From Nocardia iowensis (GTDB taxonomy: Bacteria > Actinomycetota > Actinomycetes > Mycobacteriales > Mycobacteriaceae): a DNA stretch of 64,000 nt. Positions 13,450-21,521 of this stretch are shown one piece after another. The notes beneath the pieces are model-generated. The model was not told the origin of the DNA and did no database searches. It saw only the letters and a program-made list of their open reading frames with translations. Numbering within the stretch: position 1 is the stretch's first letter; each line of letters starts with the position of its first letter. The stretch spans positions 1 to 64,000 of the forward strand of contig NZ_CP078145.1 in the NCBI RefSeq assembly GCF_019222765.1, read 5' to 3'. The translations under genes and the position numbers were made by a program.

Positions 13450-14640
13450 TCAGCGGGAGACTGCGGCGGCCTCTAGTCGGGCGAGGGTTTCGGGGTTTGG
13501 CCAGTGGCGGATTTCGTAGCGGCGGGGGGACATGTCGGGAATTGGGGTGAGGCCGGTGATTTCGGCTACTGCGGCGAAGGGGGTTTCGAAGAGGGTGATC
13601 ATTTCGCCGTTTTGTTCGGTGCAGAAGACTATGAAATCTGCTTCGGGGAGGAGGTATTCGACGTCTTCGCCCCAGACTGTGGCGGTGTAGGGGCCGTTGT
13701 CGCTGCCGACGTAGAGGACCGAACCTATGAAGGCGGGGGCCAGGTCTTCGTGGTGGGGGTAGGTGTAGTCGCGTTCCATCGCCTCGTTGAGGGCCTGGGT
13801 TTGGGCGTCGTATTCGGTTACGGCCAAACCACATCGGGCGCGTTGGACGAAGGGGAGGTGGCGGTGTCGGGGGGACTGGTCGAGGGGGATCACGGTGCCG
13901 TGGTCGTCGACTGTGTAGCCCTGGGGGGAGATGGGGCGGACGGCTTCCCGGTAGTGCTTCTCGACGTGCTCGAAAAGTGGGGCGAGGTCGCCGGTGTCGG
14001 GGGTGATGATCAAGGTGTCGACGTCGGGCATGAAGGCGATCGAGCGGTGCTGTCCGTCGCCGGAGCCGGCGAGCCAGCCGGGGATCAATGGCCACGAGGT
14101 GCAGTAGCCGTCGCCGTTGTCGCCGAAATGGAGCAGGCCCGCCTCCTTGATGCCGCTGGAACCCACCATGGCTCTGAGGTTTTCGCGGGCCGCGTCGAAT
14201 ACCTCGTCGGCGCTGATGCCCCAGCGGTCGAGGGTCGCGACCGAGACGATCGAGCGGGAGTTGGGCCGGTCGATCGCGACCAGCTCGTCGACGAAGGGGA
14301 ACGCGGGACGCGTGATCGGCCGCATGTCCTCGGACGGCGAATCCAGTCCGAAGGCGTTGGGGCGCAGGATGGGTCGGAGCGCGGCCCGCGCCTCGGGCCA
14401 GGCGTCCGGCTCGTCGTTGTCGCGGAGGGTGGTGACGAAGCGGGCGATCCGTGCGTCGCGTTCGGCGGCGGGGAGGCCGGTGGTCTCCCGGAAAATATTG
14501 CCCAGGTACAGATTCCAACTGCCGACGACGATCTCGAACTCGTCCGGGTTGTATTGCGCGTCCTGCTCACCGATGTCGTTCAGCTGTTGCAGGACCAGCG
14601 CCGCGAACTGGTCGGCATCGACCCCGATATTCTCCACCAC
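13450..14640 (-). CDS. Hypothetical protein, possibly DUF1444-like
   Basis: A 396-residue protein that I do not firmly recognise. It has no signal peptide or membrane segment. A segment VDELVAIDRPNSRSIVSVAT followed by WGISADEVFDAARENL resembles the DUF1444/YtpQ pattern, and the C-terminal half is rich in acidic and aromatic residues. GTG at 14640 (VVENIGVDADQF) is chosen because the downstream sequence reads as protein and the stop of the upstream same-strand gene is at 14691; no good ribosome-binding site is visible. It lies 50 bases after the YoaK-like gene, perhaps in one transcript. Coding strand and frame are clear; function is not. Confidence 0.7.
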   Translation of the reverse strand: MVENIGVDADQFAALVLQQLNDIGEQDAQYNPDEFEIVVGSWNLYLGNIFRETTGLPAAERDARIARFVTTLRDNDEPDAWPEARAALRPILRPNAFGLDSPSEDMRPITRPAFPFVDELVAIDRPNSRSIVSVATLDRWGISADEVFDAARENLRAMVGSSGIKEAGLLHFGDNGDGYCTSWPLIPGWLAGSGDGQHRSIAFMPDVDTLIITPDTGDLAPLFEHVEKHYREAVRPISPQGYTVDDHGTVIPLDQSPRHRHLPFVQRARCGLAVTEYDAQTQALNEAMERDYTYPHHEDLAPAFIGSVLYVGSDNGPYTATVWGEDVEYLLPEADFIVFCTEQNGEMITLFETPFAAVAEITGLTPIPDMSPRRYEIRHWPNPETLARLEAAAVSR

Positions 14641-14690
14641 GCGGCCACCGTAACCGGACAAACCGACAAACGCACGGGGAGCTGTCGGGC

Positions 14691-15401
14691 TCAGCGGCCG
14701 GAGAGCGGTCCGTGCCGATCCAGATGCAGGTAGGTATAGCCGGTCACGATCAGGCAGACGACCGTCGCGGTGATGAGCATGGCCCACCCGGCGACGAGCA
14801 TGCTCAACAAGCCGCCGAGCAGGGCGCCCAGCGCGAAACTCAGGTAGAGCAGGAAGTATCCGAGCCAGTCCGCGTAGTCGCCGCCGCTGATATGGCGCTC
14901 GATGCCCTGCGCCAGCTTGACCAGGGTGCCGGTGACGTAACTCAGCGGCACCGACACCTCACCGTCCTTCACGAACGAGGTGTTCAGCGCGCCGACACCG
15001 AACGCGACGAACAGAATCGGCACGAAGTCGATGGTGGCGGTGTCGGGGTCCTGAAACCGAACGCCATCGATGAGCGACGCCGCCGCCAGGCTCAGCGTGG
15101 TCAGCAGCGTCGGCCCATGCGGATGCCCGGACCAGTAGTGCCTGCGGCACCAGGACGCCACCACCACGCCACCAACGAACGACGCGAGCAGGGCCGCCGC
15201 CGCGACCGCGGTGTCCTTCTGGTCGCTGAAATGCCCGAGGATGGCGCGTTCGGTATTGCCGGTCATGAACGTGACGAAGTAGCCAGCGGTGTGCATGAAC
15301 GCCGCCGCTCCGATCAAACCGGCCAATCCGGCCAGCACCCAGGACAGTCTGGCCTCGTTGTCGAAAAGTGCCCTCTTGCGTGCTTCGTCTGGTTTCGGCA
15401 C
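14691..15401 (-). CDS. YoaK/DUF1275 family membrane protein
   Basis: A 236-residue protein with about six membrane helices, in the YoaK (DUF1275) family of inner-membrane proteins of unknown transport role. The diagnostic part near residues 30-60 reads GLIGAAAFMHTAGYFVTFMTGNTER, and the family pattern continues with YVTGTLVKLAQGIERH and a Leu/Gly-rich C-terminal pair of helices. ATG at 15401 has a purine-rich GAAGGAG just upstream. It is transcribed away from the SDR-remnant/oxidase pair, across an intergenic region holding a strong inverted repeat. Confidence 0.9.
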   Translation of the reverse strand: MPKPDEARKRALFDNEARLSWVLAGLAGLIGAAAFMHTAGYFVTFMTGNTERAILGHFSDQKDTAVAAAALLASFVGGVVVASWCRRHYWSGHPHGPTLLTTLSLAAASLIDGVRFQDPDTATIDFVPILFVAFGVGALNTSFVKDGEVSVPLSYVTGTLVKLAQGIERHISGGDYADWLGYFLLYLSFALGALLGGLLSMLVAGWAMLITATVVCLIVTGYTYLHLDRHGPLSGR

Positions 15402-15616
15402 AGGTCAGGCTCCTTCCGAAGCGAATGTGACTCCTCAGTGTTACTGCTCGACGGCAGAACGCGCATGTGCAGCGCCGCGGGTTGCTAGTCGGTCACCGGC
15501 CTCCGCTTGATCGGTTGGGCCCTCGCCATTGTGTTCACGAAGTCGGTATCTCCGCGGTAACCGAGTGACTCTGAAGTGCCGTCTTCCGTGGTCAGTGCCA
15601 GTGACGGATGATGCTG

Positions 15617-15637
15617 TCGGTTACTAGCAGTAACCGA
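15617..15637. promoter_or_regulatory. Inverted-repeat operator candidate
   Basis: Perfect 9-bp arms TCGGTTACT and AGTAACCGA separated by AGC, in the divergent region between the YoaK-like gene and the SDR remnant. A half-site GGTAACCGAG occurs near 15560. This is typical of a TetR-class operator; no regulator gene is adjacent. Confidence 0.6.
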
Positions 15638-15668
15638 GATGACCAGCTGAGAAAAGAGGCGGCGGATC

Positions 15669-15815
15669 GTGAACGCGACCGAAAGTAGGAAGGCCGTTGT
15701 GACAGGCGGCACGCACGGCATGGGTCCGGTCACCTTTACTACCGGCGTCGAGTCGGCAGTCGACGGAGACTGGGGTCGGGGGCTCGGCGTTACCGAGGCG
15801 GGAGCGGTGGCATGA
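15669..15815 (+). pseudogene. Remnant of a short-chain dehydrogenase N-terminus
   Basis: A 48-codon open frame starting GTG. Residues 6-19 read SRKAVVTGGTHGMG, the beta-strand plus glycine motif that opens an NAD(P)-binding SDR, but the sequence then changes to PVTFTTGVESAVDGD and stops. The rest of a roughly 250-residue SDR is missing, so I infer an in-frame internal deletion or fusion. Its TGA overlaps the ATG of the oxidase gene (ATGA), so it may still be translated as a leader for that gene. The operator-like inverted repeat lies 32 bases upstream. Confidence 0.5.
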
Positions 15816-16312
15816 CCGGCAAAGTCGCCTCGTTCGCTGACATCGAGGGTGAATTCAACACGTTCGTCGGACGGATCAACTACGCCACCATGGTGACCGT
15901 GGATCAGCGGAATCGGCCGCGGACCAGGGTGCTGATTCCGGTCTGGGAGAACGTCGACGGCAGCCCGCTCGGCTGGCTGGCGACCTATAAGACGCCGATC
16001 AAGGCGGCGCATATCGCGGCCAATCCGCATGTGAACTTCTCCTACTGGGCACCGGGCAACCATTCGGTGGCGGTGGACGCCACTGCTGAGTGGGTCGACG
16101 CGCCCGAGATCAGGCAGCGGGTTTGGCAGCTCTATCGGCAGACCAGCCCGCCCGGTGCCGGGTACGACCTCGGCCAGTTCTGGCACTCGCCGCAGGACCC
16201 GAAACTGCAGATCCTGCGGCTGGACCCGTGGCGGATCCAGGTGATTCGCGGCACGGATCTGCGCAGCCGGATCTGGCAGGCACCGGCCGGTGCGGAACGC
16301 GTCGCGGTGTGA
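15812..16312 (+). CDS. Pyridoxamine 5'-phosphate oxidase-like flavin/F420 protein
   Basis: A 166-residue split beta-barrel protein of the PNPOx-like superfamily, members of which bind FMN or F420. The N-terminal half reads FVGRINYATMVTVDQRNRPRTRVLIPVWENVDG, the usual opening strands with the Arg-x-Arg-x-L flavin-phosphate region; later AAHIAANPHVNFSYW and a C-terminal LRLDPWRIQVIRG match the fold. The exact substrate cannot be read from sequence. ATG at 15812 overlaps the stop of the SDR remnant, and the frameshifted acyl-CoA dehydrogenase follows 40 bases later. Confidence 0.85.
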   Translation: MTGKVASFADIEGEFNTFVGRINYATMVTVDQRNRPRTRVLIPVWENVDGSPLGWLATYKTPIKAAHIAANPHVNFSYWAPGNHSVAVDATAEWVDAPEIRQRVWQLYRQTSPPGAGYDLGQFWHSPQDPKLQILRLDPWRIQVIRGTDLRSRIWQAPAGAERVAV

Positions 16313-16352
16313 CGTAGCGACGTGGCCACCCACCGCCGGTTACCGTGCACGA

Positions 16353-17272
16353 GTGGATTCAGTGCTCGATTTTCTGCTGACCGAACCCCTCGCCACGACA
16401 CCGTTGGACGACGTCGGCGCGGCCTGGACGCGACATCGGGTGGCCGCGAACCGATTCGGCAAGCCGGTCGATGTCGCCATCGCCGGCGGATTCGGCGCCG
16501 ACCGGCTCGGTTTCGCGTTCCTGTCCGGTTACCAGGAGGCGCTGCGGACGCTGATTCCCGATCTACCGGCTGACGAACTGGTGGCGTTGTGCGCGACCGA
16601 GGCGGGCGGCGGCCACCCGTCGGCGATCCGCACGACGCTCACCGAGGAGCTGGGCCGGTACCAGCTCAACGGAACCAAATCCTTTGCCACGCTGGGCATG
16701 CTGGCGCAGCGGCTGGTGGTGATCGCCAGTGTCGGCACGGCCGAGGACGGCCGGAACCGGTTGCGGGCCACCATGGTCGATGTGGGTGACCCGGGGGTGC
16801 ACGTGACGAATCTGCCCGCGACTCCATTTGCCCCGGAGATCCCGCACGCCACGGTCACGCTGACAGATGTTGCGGCGCTGGCGACGGCTACCTGGACTAC
16901 CTCAAGCCGTTCCGCACGATCGAGGACATTCACGTGCTCGCGGCCACGCTGGGCTGGCTGGTTCGGGTGGCGCGGGCTTCGGCGTGGCCGCGGGCCGTGC
17001 TGGAGCAACTGCTGACCGTGCTCGCGGCGGTGCGCGGGCTGGATATCGATGCGCCGAGCTCGCCCGGTGTGCATATCGCGCTCGGTGGCGCGTTCGAGTA
17101 TTTCCGCAGATTGTCGGCGGAGTCGGATTCCCTGTGGGAGTCCGTGGATTCGGTCACCAGGCAACGGTGGGAGCGAGATCGTCCGTTGCTCGCGGTTGCC
17201 GGACGGGTGCGGGATCAGCGGCTGGCTACGGCCTGGCGATCGGTGCTACCCGGCGACGACCAGGTCGCCTGA
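16353..17272 (+). pseudogene. Acyl-CoA dehydrogenase family protein, single frameshift
   Basis: The first frame (GTG at 16353) encodes the acyl-CoA dehydrogenase middle beta-domain: CATEAGGGHPSAIRTTL, then YQLNGTKSFATLG, with FAPEIPHATVTLTDV before the break. The product continues in another frame from about 16881 (GDGYLDYLKPFRTIEDIHVL, then an alpha-helical domain) to a stop at 17272. The junction at 16877-16882 (CTGGCGAC) is explained by loss of one G from a GGG run, which restores DVAALGDGYLDYL. The intact protein would be about 306 residues, short for the family and with a reduced N-terminal domain. It is either a recent pseudogene or a one-base sequencing error. Confidence 0.75.
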
Positions 17273-17291
17273 CCTGGTCCAGAAATGGGGA

Positions 17292-17330
17292 GCGGGCCTC
17301 GGCGAAGGGGGGGAGTTAGCCGAGGCCCGC
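17292..17330. terminator. Strong hairpin after the acyl-CoA dehydrogenase gene
   Basis: Perfect 12-bp arms GCGGGCCTCGGC and GCCGAGGCCCGC with a 15-nt purine-rich loop, 20 bases after the stop. There is no T-tract. Confidence 0.65.
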
Positions 17331-17335
17331 GTAAG

Positions 17336-17360
17336 GTCGGCCCGGGGGGGAGGGGCCGAC
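17336..17360. terminator. Second hairpin in tandem
   Basis: 8-bp arms GTCGGCCC and GGGCCGAC around a G-rich loop, five bases after the first hairpin. The pair probably acts as a transcription barrier. Confidence 0.5.
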
Positions 17361-18160
17361 TTGAATGATCCTACGCGATGATCCCCGATTGTGTGCGCGT
17401 GGGGAGTGCCACTTTTCGAAGATTTTTTGGGTCGGCTTACGTTTTGATAGTTCGAGGTCGTTTCGAGTAGGTGAAGCGCCCTTCTGCGCCACTGTTCGAT
17501 GGTGGCCTGGTGTTTGCCAAAACAGCTGTTGCGCTGGTTGATACCTGGCCTTTGGCGAAGTGGATCCGGGGTCGGAACGTGGCCGCGGAAACATGCCGAC
17601 CGGTCGCTGTGTGGTGCGGATCGCTGTCGGTTATGTGCCATTTCGGGCTTCGGTGACGCTGCATAAGCGTCGTGTCTCCTTCGTCGGCATGTCGGTGCCG
17701 TCGCAATGCCTCGCACCCGGTGCGAACATTTGTTCGCACCGATCGGCGGCACGGTTAGTCGCGTCGACCGAGCGATCAAGTCGCTCGGCTGTTTTCACGG
17801 CGGCGCGAATCGGCCCGAGTACCGCATGATGTCGAATCGGGTAGTGCGCTACGCACGACTCGGCGGGGCGGCCCGCGGGATTATCTAACTGGTCGCACCT
17901 CGATCCGGCACCCCCGAGCACCGCCTGGATCGGGGTGCGGCCGCTCTTTGCGGCCCTCTCGGCGGACGGGTCCGTCTCGCGTGCAAGTCCCGAATGGTCG
18001 ACGCCCGGAGATAGCGAACAAAACGGATGAAATTGTCAGTGGGTGGCGCAATACTGACTCGAGTATCGGCCAGCCGGCCCGATCCAGCGAATTCGGTCGA
18101 CACCAGATCCCTGGCGTCGCGCAAATACATCCCACGAAAACTGACGAACTCAGGAGAATC
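17361..18160. other. Gene-free interval upstream of the ABC ATPase
   Basis: About 800 bases with lower GC than the neighbours around 17370-17560. Short open frames occur on both strands, but none has credible composition, a ribosome-binding site or a recognisable motif. It probably holds the promoter of the ABC ATPase gene; no clear promoter hexamers were identified. Confidence 0.5.
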
Positions 18161-19168
18161 ATGCCCGACGCAATAGTCGCCGAGGGTCTGGTCAAACGAT
18201 ACGGCGATGTAATCGCCCTCGACGGACTCGACCTTTCGGTCCCCGAGGGGACCGTCACCGCGCTACTCGGACCCAACGGCGCAGGTAAGACCACCACGGT
18301 TCGGGTGCTCAGCACCCTCCTGGTGCCCGATGCCGGACGGGCCACCGTTGCGGGCATCGACGTGTTGCGTGATCCGCGGACGTTGCGCTCCCGCATCGGC
18401 GCGTCCGGCCAGTACGCCGCAGTGGACGAATACCTGACCGGCTTCGAGAATTTGGAAATGGTGGGGCGGCTGTATCACCTGGGTGTGCAGCGCAGTAAGG
18501 AGCGAGCACGCGAACTGCTCGACCGGTTCCGGCTCAGCGATGCCGCCGACCGTCCGGTCAAAACGTATTCCGGCGGTATGCGCAGGCGTCTCGACCTGGC
18601 CGGCGCGTTGGTGGCAAACCCGCCCGTGCTGTTCCTCGACGAGCCGACCACCGGCCTGGATCCCCGGGCCAGGCTGGGTCTGTGGGACGTCATCGAGGAG
18701 TTGGTGGCGGGCGGCACCACGCTGCTGCTCACCACGCAGTACATGGACGAGGCCGATCGGCTGGCCGACGCGATCGCGGTGATCGACCACGGCAAAGTGA
18801 TCGCCCGCGGCACCGCCGACGAGCTCAAGACCATGGTGGGCGGCGACCGGATCGAGCTGACCGTCGACCACGCGGACAATCTAGGTGCCGCGATGCAGGC
18901 GCTGAAAGGCCTGGCCGACGGCGAGATTCACGTCGAGCCGGGGTTGCGCCGAATCACCGTCCCGGTGTCCGACGGCTCGCAGGCACTGGTCGCGGCGATC
19001 GGCAAGCTCGCCGAGCACGACGTGCGACTGCACGATGTCGGCCTGCGCAGACCTTCGCTCGATGATGTCTTCCTCACCCTCACCGGACATGAGGCCGAGG
19101 AATTGCTCAACGACAACGGGCGCGCCGCGGCCGATCGACTCGACAAGGCCGAAGAAAAGACTCGATGA
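18161..19168 (+). CDS. DrrA-type ABC transporter ATP-binding protein
   Basis: A 335-residue ATPase of the daunorubicin-resistance (DrrA) exporter family. Walker A GPNGAGKT is at 37-44, the Q-loop Gln at 84, signature YSGGMRRRLDLA at 136-147 and Walker B VLFLDEP at 156-162. The family C-terminal extension (about 220-320) ends in LRRPSLDDVFLTLTGHEAE. ATG at 18161 has AGGAG five bases upstream; the frame is open further upstream but without family similarity. DrrA normally pairs with a membrane protein whose gene overlaps by ATGA. Here the ATGA is present at the stop, but the frame it opens closes after about 22 codons, so the permease is missing and the ATPase is orphaned. Confidence 0.93.
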   Translation: MPDAIVAEGLVKRYGDVIALDGLDLSVPEGTVTALLGPNGAGKTTTVRVLSTLLVPDAGRATVAGIDVLRDPRTLRSRIGASGQYAAVDEYLTGFENLEMVGRLYHLGVQRSKERARELLDRFRLSDAADRPVKTYSGGMRRRLDLAGALVANPPVLFLDEPTTGLDPRARLGLWDVIEELVAGGTTLLLTTQYMDEADRLADAIAVIDHGKVIARGTADELKTMVGGDRIELTVDHADNLGAAMQALKGLADGEIHVEPGLRRITVPVSDGSQALVAAIGKLAEHDVRLHDVGLRRPSLDDVFLTLTGHEAEELLNDNGRAAADRLDKAEEKTR

Positions 19169-19173
19169 CCGGG

Positions 19174-19386
19174 TCAGCGCCCGTTCTCGGCGTTGGCCCC
19201 CGCCACGGGAGTTGGTGCGGAACCGTTGCGTGAGTAGCCGATGCGCGGCGGCGCCGGGGCGGGCGCGGGCGGCTGCGGCCGCTTGCTGCGTACCAGCCAG
19301 GCCACGCCACCCGCCAACGCGACGGCCGTCCCGACAAGGAGCCGGTTACGAGTACGTGCGGATACATGTAGGCGCCCCAAAGTCAT
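19174..19386 (-). CDS. Small single-helix membrane protein, CwsA-like C-terminus
   Basis: A 70-residue protein: a basic start (MTLGRLHVSARTRNR), one hydrophobic helix (LLVGTAVALAGGVAWLV), then RSKRP and a Pro/Ala-rich tail. In M. tuberculosis the gene divergent from ppiA is cwsA, whose C-terminus has the same plan: a helix, basic residues, then a Pro-rich tail. Position and layout suggest a CwsA relative lacking the N-terminal half; no missing half is visible in other frames upstream. It converges on the ABC ATPase gene with a five-base gap. An in-frame ATG six codons further upstream is an alternative start. Identity is inferred mainly from synteny. Confidence 0.5.
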   Translation of the reverse strand: MTLGRLHVSARTRNRLLVGTAVALAGGVAWLVRSKRPQPPAPAPAPPRIGYSRNGSAPTPVAGANAENGR

Positions 19387-19550
19387 TGGCCTATGCTGGC
19401 ACAACCGCGCCTTTCCCGCAGTAGCTCCAGCTCAGCGCCTCGCCGAGCCGTCGAGATCGACTACTCGCCCCAGCGCGGGCCACGACGCGACACGGGTGGC
19501 ACCGACCGGTGCGCTGAAGTTCCGCGGCGGCGGGACCGTAGCATTGCGGC

Positions 19551-20078
19551 GTGACCTCACCGAATCAGACCGCTGTGGCGACGCTCCACACGAATCGCGG
19601 CGACATCAAGATCTCGCTCTTCGGTAACCACGCTCCCAAGACGGTCCGGAATTTCATCGGCCTCGCCGACGGTTCGGCGCCGTACACCACCGCGAACGCG
19701 AGCGGCGGCAGCAGCGGCCCGTTCTACGACGGCGCGGTGTTCCATCGGGTGATGGACGGATTCATGATTCAGGGCGGGGATCCGACCGGCACCGGGCGCG
19801 GCGGACCGGGATACGAGTTCGGCGACGAATTCCACCCGGAACTGCGCTTCGACCGCGGCTACCTGTTGGCGATGGCCAATGCGGGACCGGGCACCAACGG
19901 GTCGCAGTTCTTCATCACGGTCGGCCCGCAGCCGCACCTCAACCGCAAGCACAGCATCTTCGGCGAGGTCGTCGACCCGGAGTCACGGAAGGTCGTCGAC
20001 GCCATCGCCAAGACGGCGACCGATCGCAACGACCGCCCCCTGGAACCCGTCGAAATCACCAAGATCACGATCGAATGA
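19551..20078 (+). CDS. ppiA: Peptidyl-prolyl cis-trans isomerase (cyclophilin)
   Basis: A 175-residue cytoplasmic cyclophilin that isomerises X-Pro bonds. Family motifs are FYDGAVFHRVMDGFMIQGGDP, containing the catalytic Arg and the Phe/Met/Gln core, then LLAMANAGPGTNGSQFFIT and LNRKHSIFGEV. There is no signal peptide. GTG at 19551 starts the recognised N-terminus MTSPNQTAVATLHTNRGDIKI. It precedes the rhomboid gene by four bases, as in mycobacteria, so the two are probably co-transcribed. Confidence 0.95.
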   Translation: MTSPNQTAVATLHTNRGDIKISLFGNHAPKTVRNFIGLADGSAPYTTANASGGSSGPFYDGAVFHRVMDGFMIQGGDPTGTGRGGPGYEFGDEFHPELRFDRGYLLAMANAGPGTNGSQFFITVGPQPHLNRKHSIFGEVVDPESRKVVDAIAKTATDRNDRPLEPVEITKITIE

Positions 20079-20082
20079 GATT

Positions 20083-20949
20083 ATGACCGCTCAGCCGCCT
20101 GCGCCGACGTGCGTTCGCCATCCCAATCGTCCGACCGGCCTGGCGTGCACGCGCTGCGGGCGGCCATCCTGCCCGGAATGCCTGCGTCCCGCGGCGGTCG
20201 GCCAGCACTGTGTCGACTGCCTGCGGCAGGAGCAGCGCACCGTCGCACCGGTGCGCACCGTCGCGGGTGCACCGGCGGCCAGGGCATCGCTGCCGTACGT
20301 CTCCTATGCGCTGATCGCCGTCAACGTCGCCATCTTCGCGATCACCGCGGCGCAGACAAAGAGCCTGCTGGAGAACCGCACCTCGGAGCTGTTCATCGAC
20401 TGGGTGTTGTATCCGCCCGCGGTCGCCGACGGCCAGTGGTGGCGGGTGATCGGCTCCGGCTTCCTGCACTACGGTCCGATCCATCTGCTGCTGAACATGT
20501 TCGCGCTGTATGTGATCGGCCGTGATGCCGAGCTGGTGCTCGGGCGGCTGCGTTATCTCGCGGTCTATCTGGTGTCACTGCTCGGTGGTTCCGCCGCCGT
20601 CATGGTGTTCGCGCAGGACAGCGCGACCGCCGGTGCCTCGGGAGCGGTATACGGCCTGTTCGGTGCGATTACCGTGATTCTGATCCGGTTGCGGCAGAAC
20701 CCGAATCAGATGCTGATCCTGATCGGCATCAACGTGTTCATCAGCTTCTCGTTGCCGGGTATCTCGCTGTGGGGGCATCTCGGCGGCTTGGCCGCGGGCA
20801 CGCTCGCGACGCTGGGCATCCTGTTCCTGCCCCAGTGGCTGGGCGCGAAATCGCAAGAGACCGCTCGCCTGATCGGCTGGGTCTCGGTGGCGGTTGTCGC
20901 GGTCGTGTCGCTCGTGGTGGTCGGCGCTACCGCAATGTCGCTGGCCTGA
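20083..20949 (+). CDS. Rhomboid family intramembrane serine protease
   Basis: A 288-residue intramembrane protease. An N-terminal B-box-like zinc finger uses Cys/His pairs at residues 10-46 (CVRHPNRP, CTRCGRPSC, QHCVDC). Six or seven membrane helices follow. Catalytic residues are Ser186 in GASGAVYG and His232 in GHLGG, with Asn138 in HLLLNM as the oxyanion-side residue. ATG at 20083 lies four bases after the ppiA stop. Substrates are unknown. A parS-like site follows the stop by 17 bases. Confidence 0.93.
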   Translation: MTAQPPAPTCVRHPNRPTGLACTRCGRPSCPECLRPAAVGQHCVDCLRQEQRTVAPVRTVAGAPAARASLPYVSYALIAVNVAIFAITAAQTKSLLENRTSELFIDWVLYPPAVADGQWWRVIGSGFLHYGPIHLLLNMFALYVIGRDAELVLGRLRYLAVYLVSLLGGSAAVMVFAQDSATAGASGAVYGLFGAITVILIRLRQNPNQMLILIGINVFISFSLPGISLWGHLGGLAAGTLATLGILFLPQWLGAKSQETARLIGWVSVAVVAVVSLVVVGATAMSLA

Positions 20950-20965
20950 TTCGACATTCGGCGCG

Positions 20966-20979
20966 GCTTCACGTGAAAC
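20966..20979. promoter_or_regulatory. parS: parS-like ParB binding site 2
   Basis: GCTTCACGTGAAAC matches GTTTCACGTGAAAC at 13 of 14 positions. It is intergenic between the convergent rhomboid and PH-domain genes, about 18 kb from the origin. Confidence 0.75.
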
Positions 20980-21003
20980 ACGGTGGCCGGGCCGGGTGGT
21001 GGC

Positions 21004-21501
21004 TCAGCGCGTGGTCTTGCCCGACAGCCGGAGGACGCGGACCAGTTCGTCGTACACGTCGTCGGGGCGCGTCCCCAGGTCCCAGCGGCCGAAGATCAAC
21101 AGTCGTTCGGTGCCGTGGCGGTCGACGTCGATCTCCAGCATCGGCATCTTGCGGCCGAGGCGGCGATAGCTGACCACCCGGGCTCGAATGATCTGGTCGC
21201 GGGTGTATTCGTCGGCGCCGAGCAGATTGCGCACCACCATCCGCGGGTCGGCGCCGGGGACGACGGACAGTCGCGGCCGTTGCCGGAAGCCGAGGCCGGC
21301 CAGCACCAACAGTCCGACCGCGGCCAGTCCGATGAGCAAGCGGCTGGCACCGTCGTTGGCCAGGACGGCGGCGACCGCCAGGATGATTCCGCCGCCGGTG
21401 ACCGCGATGAGAGCGGGGGTCGGCGTGGTCCAGGCGAGACGCGGATCGGCCGCGCGAGGCTGGGGATCGGGCGCCTGGGGATCTGGAGAATCCGGTGTCA
21501 C
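21004..21501 (-). CDS. PH-like domain membrane protein
   Basis: A 165-residue protein with two adjacent membrane helices (about 30-70) followed by a soluble domain: RPRLSVVPGADPRMVVRNLLG, then MLEIDVDRHGTERLLIFGRWDLG. This is the bacterial PH-like layout found at the same place in mycobacteria, between the ppiA/rhomboid genes and crgA. Its role is unknown. The GTG start at 21501 has GGGGAAAG upstream. The promoter region contains a perfect DnaA box, so its expression could respond to DnaA; that is an inference. Confidence 0.8.
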   Translation of the reverse strand: MTPDSPDPQAPDPQPRAADPRLAWTTPTPALIAVTGGGIILAVAAVLANDGASRLLIGLAAVGLLVLAGLGFRQRPRLSVVPGADPRMVVRNLLGADEYTRDQIIRARVVSYRRLGRKMPMLEIDVDRHGTERLLIFGRWDLGTRPDDVYDELVRVLRLSGKTTR

Positions 21502-21521
21502 GCGTCACTTTCCCCAATCGG

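Noticed and set aside
13504..14733. Long plus-strand frame opposite the hypothetical gene at 13450-14640
   Set aside because: Its translation is Gly/Asp/Val-rich and repetitive, while the minus-strand translation has ordinary protein composition and a conserved-looking segment.
16932..16942. Possible further parS at TTCACGTGCTC
   Set aside because: Only the left half matches; the right arm departs from GTGAAAC.
17246..17779. Minus-strand open frame in the interval before the ABC ATPase
   Set aside because: Composition is unlike a protein, there is no ribosome-binding site, and it runs through the two hairpins.
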